A DNA stretch of 45,300 nt, taken from NCBI GenBank assembly GCA_028280195.1, contig JANQMH010000091.1, positions 1 to 45,300 of the forward strand, given 5' to 3'. The DNA comes from Exilibacterium sp. GTDB taxonomy: Bacteria; Pseudomonadota; Gammaproteobacteria; Pseudomonadales; Cellvibrionaceae. Below the pieces are notes generated by a model that was given only the letters and a program-made list of their open reading frames with translations, was not told the origin of the DNA and did not search any database. Positions 9,001 through 15,748 of the stretch are shown here, in pieces; positions within the stretch are counted from its first letter, which is position 1; each line of letters begins with the position of its first letter. A program made the translations under genes and the position numbers.

Positions 9001-10347
9001 TTCGATACCGCTGACTTTGAGATCAGCGAGAATGCCGCCCTTGCCGTTTTCATCCCGATAACCGAAAAGCACCTCGCGGGTTCTGTCGAATATCTGCTCT
9101 TTAACCGGCAAATGCCGAACCAGGTGGATGCGGTCGTTGAGTTGATCGATATTGATGGTCTGTGCCAACAGCGTCTTAAAGAACCTGTCGATCGGATCGA
9201 CCCCGGCGGCGGTATCGCTGAACTTTTCCACCAGATGGGCCAGCGCCAGGTGGTTCAGATAGATACGGCCGTCCTGCTTGACACGCAGATCGACCCGGCG
9301 CCCCGATTCGCGGATATTCACCCGCATGTAATACAGCGGAAACTGGAAAGTCTTTAACGTTTTATTATAGGTAAACAGCGCGTCGACAAGCTCAAAACCG
9401 AGATAGAAATCGCTGGACCGGTCTGCGATAAACCTGTCGCGAAACTCGCCGGCGTCTGCCGTACTCAGCTCAAAATGAAAACTGCCGGTTCTGAAGGTTT
9501 TGACCTCCTGTGCCGACAGCGGTATCGCAAACTGCGACAGCGCGGCTTTGCCTTTGGCGCTTTTGCCGCCGTCGCTATCCGCAGCCGACCCCAGTGAGAT
9601 GCTTTTATCGGCGAATACCTCCCGATAATTGACTTTTATATCCTTTTCGTGAACCCGCTCGCCCAGCTTTGGTTTATACAGATCGGCATGGGCTTTCGGC
9701 CTGCTCGCCGCAGCGGCTGCAGGTGCGTGCCGCGCCGCCTTGTCGCCGCTGCTGTTCATCTGCGCCGCGGGCTGCGCTTTCTCCGCCAGACTGGGCCGGT
9801 ATCTGTCTATTTTCTGCAGCACATCTTTGCGCAAAGCCAATTGACTGGTAATGCTTTGGCTGCCCTTGACGAAGCTGAACTGAAACAGCTTGTGGTAGGA
9901 AATGATCTCCTCGAGCACATCGTTGGGGTGCTGCAGCCGCTCGCTGTAGAGCAGCTGGTCCAGAACGTGGAGGCAGCGGCGGCTGACGGTGATATAGCCG
10001 GACGAGCCTTCGCGCTCTTCAATGTCCTGAATGATGAGGTTATCGAGGTCCATTCTCGAAGACTTGAAATAAAAGTATTCGCGGTTGAGAAAGACCGTGG
10101 AGAACTCGAAGGGCTCCGGCTTGTGCTTGTCGATTTCATGCTTCAATGTGTTTCTGACAGCAGCCCGGAAGCGGCCGAAGATAAATCGCGGGATGAAAAT
10201 CTGGTTTTTTTCCGCGCTGTTTTCCAGCAGATAGACATAAAAACCGTGATCGTTCTTAAGCCGCTGTATACGGAATATATTGTGGCGATCACCTTTTTTC
10301 GACAATTTAATCTCAGTCGAGTTTTTTTTCAGCAAGAAGTTTTTCAT
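6034..10347 (-). CDS. Large superfamily 1 (UPF1-like) helicase of a MotAB-linked operon, candidate defence effector
   Basis: The protein has 1437 residues. Visible SF1 motifs are I (Walker A) GPPGTGKT at 542-549, Ia VLVVSDQQAA at about 568, II (Walker B) VDEATQ at 997-1002, III LVVGDDKQ near 1017, a DEHYRCP element near 1083, V LQGKERDYIFYLWD near 1209, and VI ELNVLMSRPKK near 1250. All catalytic motifs look intact. The 450-residue gap between motifs I and II is a large helical insertion. The N-terminal 540 residues match nothing I recognise. The last 130 residues form a separate alpha/beta-looking domain of unknown type. The gene starts 18 bp after the MotB-like gene, in one operon. A nucleic-acid motor coupled to an ion-channel pair is the logic of Zorya defence, but ZorD is a different (Snf2-type) helicase. 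Confidence 0.85.
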   Translation of the reverse strand: MKNFLLKKNSTEIKLSKKGDRHNIFRIQRLKNDHGFYVYLLENSAEKNQIFIPRFIFGRFRAAVRNTLKHEIDKHKPEPFEFSTVFLNREYFYFKSSRMDLDNLIIQDIEEREGSSGYITVSRRCLHVLDQLLYSERLQHPNDVLEEIISYHKLFQFSFVKGSQSITSQLALRKDVLQKIDRYRPSLAEKAQPAAQMNSSGDKAARHAPAAAAASRPKAHADLYKPKLGERVHEKDIKVNYREVFADKSISLGSAADSDGGKSAKGKAALSQFAIPLSAQEVKTFRTGSFHFELSTADAGEFRDRFIADRSSDFYLGFELVDALFTYNKTLKTFQFPLYYMRVNIRESGRRVDLRVKQDGRIYLNHLALAHLVEKFSDTAAGVDPIDRFFKTLLAQTINIDQLNDRIHLVRHLPVKEQIFDRTREVLFGYRDENGKGGILADLKVSGIECDLQSVCLYRAPKLQSPLDQALEHDLDSIHLIAHQSMKRFYHSLLGKFLTPELQSGGDAGADFAPLTWIPGSLPHSTRKLLAELGNHDLVLLEGPPGTGKTHTIMNLLIHCIGSGQRVLVVSDQQAAIEALMEKLQQYLLGGERDHTAERRSRELLLSAIKVVASVETGDQTLQQLIGELVKVFRVQKSAAGTVTAGRAAEKKVAELDRRIAALTEGISAKLAAHLGDDLPFEQRQAKKHEDGIAIQSLLEFLDLLLGENGGHRQLIDAFVANRLSLVAGGMEECYQFFRIPGQNFDNEVRSLQDDDNMLSAMMAAKVETQQDFDNIVRNYPRHEIVRYLESVMRADVAAQGGDRNTITRKIRTAFRSPLQAAARKLQHMVRDQIALLQVAGDWSAQLWLLLKEIHECIRIGDRPTMALALYRSIHSRAGAGTHAGLKRGDSIQGDLEQIQDLYQQRDRIVRERFIANLHAIIDAAGAARRSAGTDGITSILALLDGLKQFSSVAESGSVFEELRHKLYEIFPIWVVRKQAVPFLLPCTEQSFDLVIVDEATQCRVDDAVSLLFRAKKMLVVGDDKQTVLQKDSSIDDYLFSDHELDEHLRSTQARGFKGGGSHIFALVKAIKQASVMLDEHYRCPADVIEFCNRYVYDNELKVMQWRLPERPPAVVVDYGEKDAGPSKKPRSGKFRGIETEMIDRYLDYVGNTIMEIEAATGNRINLETDVALCYFLLKNQPYIKFAKQKLLARLNRGEDILDGAGAALQGKERDYIFYLWDITRYNLNAFKQGDDADKRKGELNVLMSRPKKKAYHYLHGGFEQLEHDRTDISRYLWRSLTRQRQHSVDAAAGAVPATQSLLGALLKFTLANSGKRGLNDIRRGIESGGVDFRNHIVVGDARRLVDLIALAAGVAEDRAGKVVGLVDLSGFAAQPQSGQAIVDYFFQLQRASPGIDPVFIFPYELVDENSQTFRSLIDRLEQIEIAAQQCDAGVLQ

Positions 10348-10365
10348 TGGCCGTCTTGTCGGATG

Positions 10366-11010
10366 CTATCTGATCAGCAGGGAAACCCGTCGATTGCGGG
10401 CTCTGGCCGCTTCCAGCTCGGCGCCGCGCTTGCCTGCCACGTCGATTACCGGCCGGGTATGGGCGTAACCCACCACCCGCAGCCTGTCGGCGGAAAAGCC
10501 GAGGTTCCCCAGGTGCACGATCATACTGCTGGCGCGCTTGCCGCTCAGGCTCCAGTTGGTTACCGTTTCATTGTCGATGATCCGGTAGTAAGGCACATCG
10601 TCGGTATGCCCCTCTATATCGACCAGGTAGTCGGTGTGCAGAATCTTGCTCAGCACCGGTTCGATGGCAGCGAGCACCTCGGGCTTGATGATCGCCCGGC
10701 CCTGATCGAACAGCACCGCGGTATCCAGGTCGACACGCACGCCGTCGCTATCCAGATGCACCACCGCACCGGGTACCCCCGGCGTGCCGTCAATGATTTC
10801 CTTCAGGGAATCTGTCAGCGCCACCAGGGTGTTGTCGGTTTTTCCCGTCATGGCGCTTCTGACCGTCTCGAAAGCGCCGGTCTCAATCCGGCTGATGGTC
10901 AGTAACATCACCAGAAAAACACAGAGAATGACCATCAGATCGCCAAAACTGATATAAAAGGCGTCGAGCCCGCCCTCGTCGTTATCCGCCGCCAGCTGCT
11001 CCAGGCTCAT
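10366..11010 (-). CDS. MotB/OmpA-type stator subunit (ZorB-like)
   Basis: The protein has 214 residues. A single membrane helix (about 18-38) carries the key acidic residue of MotB proteins in ISFGDLM (D24), which conducts ions in stators. The C-terminal OmpA peptidoglycan-binding domain shows DIEGHTDDVP (131-140), NWSLSGKRAS (152-161), GYAHTRP (181-187) and ARNRRVSLLI near the end. The start ATG overlaps the stop of the MotA-like gene as ATGA, so the two are translationally coupled. The partner is a MotA-type channel and the next gene is a helicase. With no flagellar genes nearby, a role in a Zorya-like membrane sensor is more likely than one in motility. Confidence 0.88.
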   Translation of the reverse strand: MSLEQLAADNDEGGLDAFYISFGDLMVILCVFLVMLLTISRIETGAFETVRSAMTGKTDNTLVALTDSLKEIIDGTPGVPGAVVHLDSDGVRVDLDTAVLFDQGRAIIKPEVLAAIEPVLSKILHTDYLVDIEGHTDDVPYYRIIDNETVTNWSLSGKRASSMIVHLGNLGFSADRLRVVGYAHTRPVIDVAGKRGAELEAARARNRRVSLLIR

Positions 11011-11813
11011 GTACCCGCCTCCAGCTTTTTATTCATCACCACCGGGTTGAGCCGGCGCTCCTCGCGCCGCATCAGCACGCTGACTCTGTTCATCAGCAGT
11101 TTGTGGGTTTCCACATACAGGGTATTGTGGTGTTCGAGCCGGCCGGCAAGCGGCGTAAACACCAGCGACCCCAGCACCGAGCCAAAGGCGGTGGTCATCA
11201 GGGCCAGCGACATTGCCGGGCCGATCTTGGTGGGGTCCTCGAGTGACTGCAGCACCTCGATAAGGCCGATAACGGTGCCGAGCAGCCCCAGGGCCGGCGC
11301 TATTTTCGCACCTTTGTTGAGCAGCGAGACCGCCGCTTTGCGCAGCAGAAACAATGAGGCCACTTTATTGGTGACGAAGTCCTCGACTTCCTCGTAAAAG
11401 AGCTTCTCTTTTATCATATGGACGATATCGTTGAGCAGTTCACCGGTGACTTCGTCGCCAGTGCGCAGGCTGAGAATGCTGCTGCCTTTGATAATGGCCT
11501 CATCGAGTTCCTCAATATCGGCATGCAGGTGCCTGAGAGGGTTTGCAACAAAGGAGCGCACGCTGAGCACAAGCGTATGCCAAAGCGTGGTGAGATCAAA
11601 CTGAAACAACAGGCAGCCGAAAGTGCCGCCAACCACAAAGAAAAAGCTGCGCGAGTCGTTGAACAGTATGGCATCGCCGGAGCGCATATCGGCATCCAGC
11701 CCCACCGCCGAGATCAGCACGGCGGCCAGCAGGCCGACGCTGAGCACTGCGGTCAGCGGATCAAAGCGGCTTCTGGCCGTACTCAAATACTTGTGTTCTT
11801 TCAAACCGTCCAT
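11007..11813 (-). CDS. MotA/TolQ/ExbB-type channel subunit (ZorA-like, without a long tail)
   Basis: The protein has 268 residues with four membrane segments (about 20-39, 55-72, 170-190, 198-221) and a cytoplasmic loop between the second and third. The signature IAPALGLLGTVIGL holds P173, and VFTPLAG holds P221. These match the two functional prolines of flagellar MotA (P173 and P222 in E. coli). The length is that of MotA; it lacks the several-hundred-residue helical tail that marks ZorA. Together with the MotB-like partner it should form a peptidoglycan-anchored ion-driven channel in the inner membrane. A 16-bp duplication lies just upstream of its start. Confidence 0.88.
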   Translation of the reverse strand: MDGLKEHKYLSTARSRFDPLTAVLSVGLLAAVLISAVGLDADMRSGDAILFNDSRSFFFVVGGTFGCLLFQFDLTTLWHTLVLSVRSFVANPLRHLHADIEELDEAIIKGSSILSLRTGDEVTGELLNDIVHMIKEKLFYEEVEDFVTNKVASLFLLRKAAVSLLNKGAKIAPALGLLGTVIGLIEVLQSLEDPTKIGPAMSLALMTTAFGSVLGSLVFTPLAGRLEHHNTLYVETHKLLMNRVSVLMRREERRLNPVVMNKKLEAGT

Positions 11814-11820
11814 AATGCTT

Positions 11821-11852
11821 TTTCTACCTGCGGCTATTTCTACCTGCGGCTA
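11821..11852. repeat. Perfect 16-bp tandem duplication before the MotA-like gene
   Basis: TTTCTACCTGCGGCTA occurs at 11821-11836 and again at 11837-11852. The second copy contains the stop codon of the coiled-coil gene. Read on the minus strand, the unit holds AGGT, and the whole spacer between the two genes is made of the duplicate. Confidence 0.95.
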
Positions 11853-12956
11853 TTCACCGTCATCAATCTTCAAATCGACCAACTGGTTGCGGCCAATTTC
11901 ATAGACTACCAGCTGCTCCTGGATAGCGCGCTGAAAGTGTTGCTGGTCGTTGGAATTGAGCACCGAAAAGCGCACGACATAGTCGTCGGCAACGGAGATA
12001 AGCACCTTCATTCCGCGGCGCAGGGATTTTATGGTATCGGCCTCCATGGCATTTACCGCCTTGATCTGAAATTCGTTACGCATCGAATCGCGGGCCTTAA
12101 AGGTATCGCCTTCAACATAGAGCAGTTCCGCCGTACGCCGCTCCAGACTGCTGAGTTCCTCACTGTTGAAAAACAGGATACCCATCGGCACTTTTTCATC
12201 GTCGTCGAAGGTTATCAGGCAACGCGCCTGGTAGTCCGGCACTTTGTCGAGCATGTGAGTGGGTATATCGATCACCTTGCGGTAGGACTTGACCCTGATG
12301 ATACGGCGCTTGAAATCCACATGTTCCACCCGGCATATGCGGGTGTTTTCCGGCAGTGCCTGCTGTGACTGCAAAGCTCTGGAGGCGCGACTGGCGGCAT
12401 TCTGCTCTTCGATCAAACGCCGGGTCAGCGCCTCTACCTGCTCGCTGAGCTGGCGGTTGGTCTCCTTGAGATGTTTGATTTCCTTATTCAGTTGTCGATC
12501 CGCCTTACTGTCGCCAGCCGCCGCCCAGGATATTTTTTTCGGTTCCGCCAGCCGCGATTCATAGCGGCTTATCTCATCGTAGAAACTCTGCAGAATATCG
12601 CCCACTTTGTTTTTCTGCGGCAGCTCGAAACGCACACAGGGCAGGTAGTCGTTGACTTTCGCCGGCGCCGACTCAGACTCTTTCTGATCGCTTACTTTCG
12701 CATAAATGGAAAAAACACAGCTGTCCAGACAGGAAAGGATATTCTCCAGGTTGGCTACGAATCCGTGGGTATCGAGAACCGATTTGATAATGGCCACCGG
12801 ACTGGAAAACAGTACCCGGTCGATAGTGATATAGAAAAACTTTCCCTCACTGTCGTAGTCGACCGCGGAAAGGTATTTGTTAATCGATGCTTTCGACAGA
12901 TCCGCATCAGCCTGGTCGCGGATGATTCGCAGATTTTCTTTTTCGAAGATAGCCAT
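11850..12956 (-). CDS. Coiled-coil protein of unknown function, first gene of the MotAB-helicase operon
   Basis: I do not recognise this 368-residue protein. It has no signal peptide or membrane segment, so it should be cytoplasmic. Residues 1-130 look mixed alpha/beta, about 151-198 form a strong charged coiled coil (KEIKHLKETNRQL region), and about 205-365 look beta-rich with two similar-sized modules (RVEHVDFKRRIIRVKS near 209; FQIKAVNAMEAD near 296). It leads the operon and ends 36 bp before the MotA-like gene. Since the MotA-like subunit lacks the ZorA tail, this protein could act as an adaptor between channel and helicase; that is inference. The start is supported by GAGGT 5 nt upstream of the ATG. 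Confidence 0.75.
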   Translation of the reverse strand: MAIFEKENLRIIRDQADADLSKASINKYLSAVDYDSEGKFFYITIDRVLFSSPVAIIKSVLDTHGFVANLENILSCLDSCVFSIYAKVSDQKESESAPAKVNDYLPCVRFELPQKNKVGDILQSFYDEISRYESRLAEPKKISWAAAGDSKADRQLNKEIKHLKETNRQLSEQVEALTRRLIEEQNAASRASRALQSQQALPENTRICRVEHVDFKRRIIRVKSYRKVIDIPTHMLDKVPDYQARCLITFDDDEKVPMGILFFNSEELSSLERRTAELLYVEGDTFKARDSMRNEFQIKAVNAMEADTIKSLRRGMKVLISVADDYVVRFSVLNSNDQQHFQRAIQEQLVVYEIGRNQLVDLKIDDGE

Positions 12957-12986
12957 CGCCTACCTCTTATGGGTTTATAAAGAGGT
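12954..12986 (-). promoter_or_regulatory. Hairpin sequestering the ribosome site of the MotAB-helicase operon
   Basis: On the minus strand, ACCTCTT and AAGAGGT (12980-12986 and 12962-12968) form a perfect 7-bp inverted repeat with an 11-nt loop. The 3' arm contains the GAGGT ribosome site used by the first gene (ATG at 12956). Folding would hide the site, which suggests translational control of the operon. The pairing is seen directly; the effect is inferred. Confidence 0.55.
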
Positions 12987-13255
12987 GTGTTATCAAACTG
13001 GAAAATTTCTGACTGACGCCATCCATAACGCGGTTCATAACTACATCTGAACTACATCTGAAAACTTCCTAATGACCCCCTGAGGCAGGTTATCACCAAA
13101 TCGGCGGCGCTTGCTATTTGTTTTTCTGAAATGTTGTTAAAACCTGAGGCAGATCACAGTAAAAAACCGGGTCTGCAGCAGAGGACTTTATTCTTCTACA
13201 GTCACTGTATTTGTGTCGCTAGATGTGCCGGCGGCCAGGCAGTCGCCGGCGCCAA
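12957..13255. promoter_or_regulatory. Upstream region of the MotAB-helicase operon with an 11-bp tandem duplication
   Basis: This gap lies between two leftward genes. It holds the RBS hairpin (12962-12986), the perfect 11-bp duplication ACTACATCTGA (13040-13050 and 13051-13061) and two CCTGAGGCAG words (near 13079 and 13143). The operon promoter must be here, but I cannot place -35 and -10 boxes with confidence. Confidence 0.45.
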
Positions 13256-13804
13256 TTACTCCACAACAGTCCGCTCATTGGACACCGATAAAGCGGCACG
13301 CAACAGCCATACGCCCAGCAGGGCCCGGCTGAGCGGCTGCAGAATGGGATACGACCAGGCTATCCAAGCCGACAGCGAGGCGCCGAAGTAACCGTCGAGC
13401 ATAATGACCAAGGTCAGCGGAGCGGCGAGAAGAAACAGGATTGCCAGACTGCGCTGCAGCCTATCGCCGCGGAAAAGCGCGATGCCCATACTCAGGGTAC
13501 CCGCGAGAAAGGTGGTCAACACAACGAAAAAAATGCCCTCCCAGATACCGGTAAAAGTGTGAATGCTGGTGCAAATCATCATCTGCGCCTGCGCATCGGC
13601 AGCGCTGTAGCCGGCACGCCAGAGTTCGTTGACGCCCCAGATATTGATGGCGATACCGAGCGCCTCGGCAAATGCCCAGAAGGCGAAAGCAATGAAGCCT
13701 GTCGCAGCTGCCACCGGTGCCCGGCGAAAGCAGAGATAAGCGGTGCCCGCATACGCTGTCAGGGCGAAAAATACATGCAGGTAGTTAAGCCACAGCCGCC
13801 CCAT
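13256..13804 (-). CDS. Multi-spanning membrane protein of unknown function, start uncertain
   Basis: The protein has 182 residues with about five membrane helices and matches no family I can name. The ATG at 13804 has no ribosome site. The frame stays open upstream to about 13884, with plausible coding text (including EAAVALQQNAFYMG) but no ATG, GTG or TTG. Either initiation is at 13804, or the true start was lost by a small indel and the gene is a 5'-damaged relic. It lies 300 bp upstream of the MotAB-helicase operon on the same strand; I see no sign that it belongs to it. Confidence 0.55.
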   Translation of the reverse strand: MGRLWLNYLHVFFALTAYAGTAYLCFRRAPVAAATGFIAFAFWAFAEALGIAINIWGVNELWRAGYSAADAQAQMMICTSIHTFTGIWEGIFFVVLTTFLAGTLSMGIALFRGDRLQRSLAILFLLAAPLTLVIMLDGYFGASLSAWIAWSYPILQPLSRALLGVWLLRAALSVSNERTVVE

Positions 13805-14025
13805 ATAAAAAGCGTTTTGCTGCAGTGCGACGGCCGCCTCGAAACTGCCGGGCGAGGCGTACTGCTGGCGCAGGTCAGAGCAGGAAAGTGGTGATGGCGC
13901 TTAAGAAGGCTGCCGCTCACCCGATATTTTGGTCAGGTCGATTATCAAAGCAGCATTGATCAGATTTTTCATCGGAACACAGATTAACCGGCAAAAACAG
14001 CCTATTAAGCTATATTCTCACCTGT

Positions 14026-14053
14026 TTGACATCAGAGCCATGCATGATAGTAT
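14026..14053 (+). promoter_or_regulatory. Sigma-70 type promoter for the GH28 gene
   Basis: A perfect -35 box TTGACA (14026-14031) is followed after 16 bp by TAGTAT (14048-14053), which matches the -10 consensus at four of six positions. It points toward the GH28 gene and would start transcription near 14060, leaving a leader of about 155 nt that contains the palindrome and the 15-bp repeat. Confidence 0.55.
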
Positions 14054-14067
14054 TGCCTTTGCCCGGC

Positions 14068-14086
14068 AAATTGGTTAGGCCAATTT
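14068..14086. promoter_or_regulatory. Palindromic operator, ExuR/UxuR-like
   Basis: AAATTGG and CCAATTT flank a 5-bp centre (14068-14086), a perfect 7+7 inverted repeat. It closely resembles the hexuronate regulator box of enterobacteria (AAATTGGTATACCAATTT), with one extra central base. It lies just after the promoter of the pectinase gene, a position suited to repression. The GntR regulator encoded at 23094-23855 is the likely binder; this is inference. Confidence 0.55.
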
Positions 14087-14089
14087 TTG

Positions 14090-14134
14090 ATTGGCGATAC
14101 GGTGACTGGCGGTATGGTAATTGGCGATACAGCC
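14090..14134. repeat. 15-bp tandem repeat, three copies, in the leader of the GH28 gene
   Basis: Units at 14090-14104, 14105-14119 and 14120-14134 share A(T/C)TGGCG(A/G)TA(C/T). The outer two are nearly identical and the middle one differs at a few positions. They lie between the operator and the start codon, in the expected 5' untranslated leader. Confidence 0.85.
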
Positions 14135-14216
14135 CGCAAAGCCCTGCTTCGGAGCCGTATCTCTTTGCAGGTATCGATAAACAGACTTATAAAACCCATA
14201 ACAGGAACCAGCAGGC

Positions 14217-15641
14217 ATGCTCAAACTATATCGCCGCGATTTATTGAAGCACTCGAGCCTGTTGCTGGCTGTGGCGGCCGCGGGCTGCGCCCGCCCTATC
14301 GCGCCACCGCCGCTGTCCGCCCGGGACCCGTGGTCGAAGGCACAGCAGATCGTCGACGGTATCAAGACACCGGTGATTGCAGACCGCGATTTCAGTATTC
14401 GCGACCATGGCGCCGTTGCCGGTGAGGCGCACGATGCGCTGCCCGCTATCCGCAAGACCATCGCCGCCTGTGATGCGGCCGGCGGGGGGCGCGTCATCGT
14501 GCCGGCGGGGCTGTGGCGGCTCGACGGCCCCATTCATTTCAAAAGCGGTATGGCGCTGCATCTCGAACAGGGCGCCCATATCCGTTTTAGCGGCGGGCGG
14601 GAGTTCTACCGGCCGCTGGTGCGCACCCGCTGGGAGGGCACCGAGGTTTACAATTACTCGCCGATGATTTTTGGCAGCGGCCTGAAGAATGTGGCGATTA
14701 CCGGCGCGGGCACGATCGACGGCCAGGGGGCGGCAAATTTCCTGCCCTGGCGCAAAAAACAAAAGGGTGACAAAAGTTTATTGCGGCAGATGGGGCACGA
14801 CGGTGTGCCGGTGGAACAGCGGGTATTCGGCGACGGTCACTGGTTGCGGCCGCATTTCATTCAGTTTTACGACTGCCAGCATGTGCTGATCGACGGCCCG
14901 ACAATCGTCGATTCGCCCTTCTGGGTGACGCATCTGGTTTACTGCGATCAGGCCGTTGTGCGCAATATCCGGGTCGACAGCGACCACCTCAACAGCGACG
15001 GCGTCGACCCGGACTCGTCCACCAATGTCTTGATTGAAAACTGCAGTTTCAATGTCGGCGATGACGGTGTCGCCATTAAATCGGGCCGCGATCAGGACGG
15101 CTGGCGGGTGGGCCGCCCGTCGAGAAACATCGTTGTTCGCAATTGTGAATACACCGGCAATGCCGGCGGCGGTGTGGCTATTGGCAGCGAGATGTCCGGC
15201 GGTGTCAGCGATGTTTATATTGAAAACTATCGCATACCCGAGTCCGTTCACGGACTGTATTTCAAAGCCAATCTCGATCGCGGCGGTATGATTAACCGGG
15301 TTTATATTCGCGATATACAGATCGGTAAAGCCGCGTCGGTAATTATCTTTACCAACGACTATCACGGTTATCGCGGCGGCAATTACCCGCCGGCTTTCGA
15401 AAATGTCAGTATCGAAAACGTCAGCTGCCGGCAGGCCAGGGTCGGCCTGCATATCATCGGCCACCCGCAGGCCCCGGTGCGCAATGTCGATCTCAGCGAT
15501 GTGATTATCGACCGCGCGGAGATTCCGATGCAGATCAGGGATGTGGAAAACCTCAGTTTCGATAACGTACAGATAAACGGGGCGGTTCAGCGGGTTGCGG
15601 ATATCGTGCCGGTGGTCGAGCCGGTCAAGTTGCGGCCTTAA
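14217..15641 (+). CDS. Glycoside hydrolase family 28 (polygalacturonase-like), Tat lipoprotein, altered active site
   Basis: The protein has 474 residues. RRDLLK (6-11) plus a hydrophobic stretch ending AAGC (C24) indicates Tat export and lipidation. The rest is a right-handed beta-helix typical of GH28. The catalytic acids are present: NSDGVD (259-264, D261) and GDDG (D282, D283). Two other signature positions differ. The usual HGGFVIGSEMSGG reads GGGVAIGSEMSGG, so the His is Gly317. The usual R-x-K reads Y348-F-K350. The enzyme probably still cleaves galacturonan-type chains, but substrate or mode may differ. The gene converges on the uronate operon, and its product would feed it with galacturonate. 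It is preceded by its own promoter and operator. Confidence 0.87.
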   Translation: MLKLYRRDLLKHSSLLLAVAAAGCARPIAPPPLSARDPWSKAQQIVDGIKTPVIADRDFSIRDHGAVAGEAHDALPAIRKTIAACDAAGGGRVIVPAGLWRLDGPIHFKSGMALHLEQGAHIRFSGGREFYRPLVRTRWEGTEVYNYSPMIFGSGLKNVAITGAGTIDGQGAANFLPWRKKQKGDKSLLRQMGHDGVPVEQRVFGDGHWLRPHFIQFYDCQHVLIDGPTIVDSPFWVTHLVYCDQAVVRNIRVDSDHLNSDGVDPDSSTNVLIENCSFNVGDDGVAIKSGRDQDGWRVGRPSRNIVVRNCEYTGNAGGGVAIGSEMSGGVSDVYIENYRIPESVHGLYFKANLDRGGMINRVYIRDIQIGKAASVIIFTNDYHGYRGGNYPPAFENVSIENVSCRQARVGLHIIGHPQAPVRNVDLSDVIIDRAEIPMQIRDVENLSFDNVQINGAVQRVADIVPVVEPVKLRP

Positions 15642-15748
15642 TTCGGCTGGGAGGGGGAAGTGCCACTCTGCACGGGCCGCGGCGGTGGCGGGTCTCACTG
15701 ATGTCTGGGCCCCCAGCGTGAACCGGCCAAAACAGCACGAACCCAAAC

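Larger units (their letters stand above)
13805..14216. promoter_or_regulatory. Intergenic region upstream of the GH28 gene
   Basis: Beyond the separately listed promoter, operator palindrome and 15-bp repeat, this gap holds a TTGGTCA word at about 13929-13935 and, at its left end, the open upstream extension of the membrane-protein frame. No other gene is visible. Confidence 0.5.

Noticed and set aside
11007-11813. Flagellar motor stator MotA/MotB
   Set aside because: No flagellar or chemotaxis gene is present and the pair is co-transcribed with a helicase and an unknown protein; a non-flagellar role is more likely, though sequence alone cannot exclude motility.
6034-12956. Ordinary Zorya type I, II or III
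   Set aside because: No ZorA tail, no Snf2-type ZorD, and no ZorC, HNH-type ZorE or other known Zor partner is visible; only the MotA/MotB core is shared.
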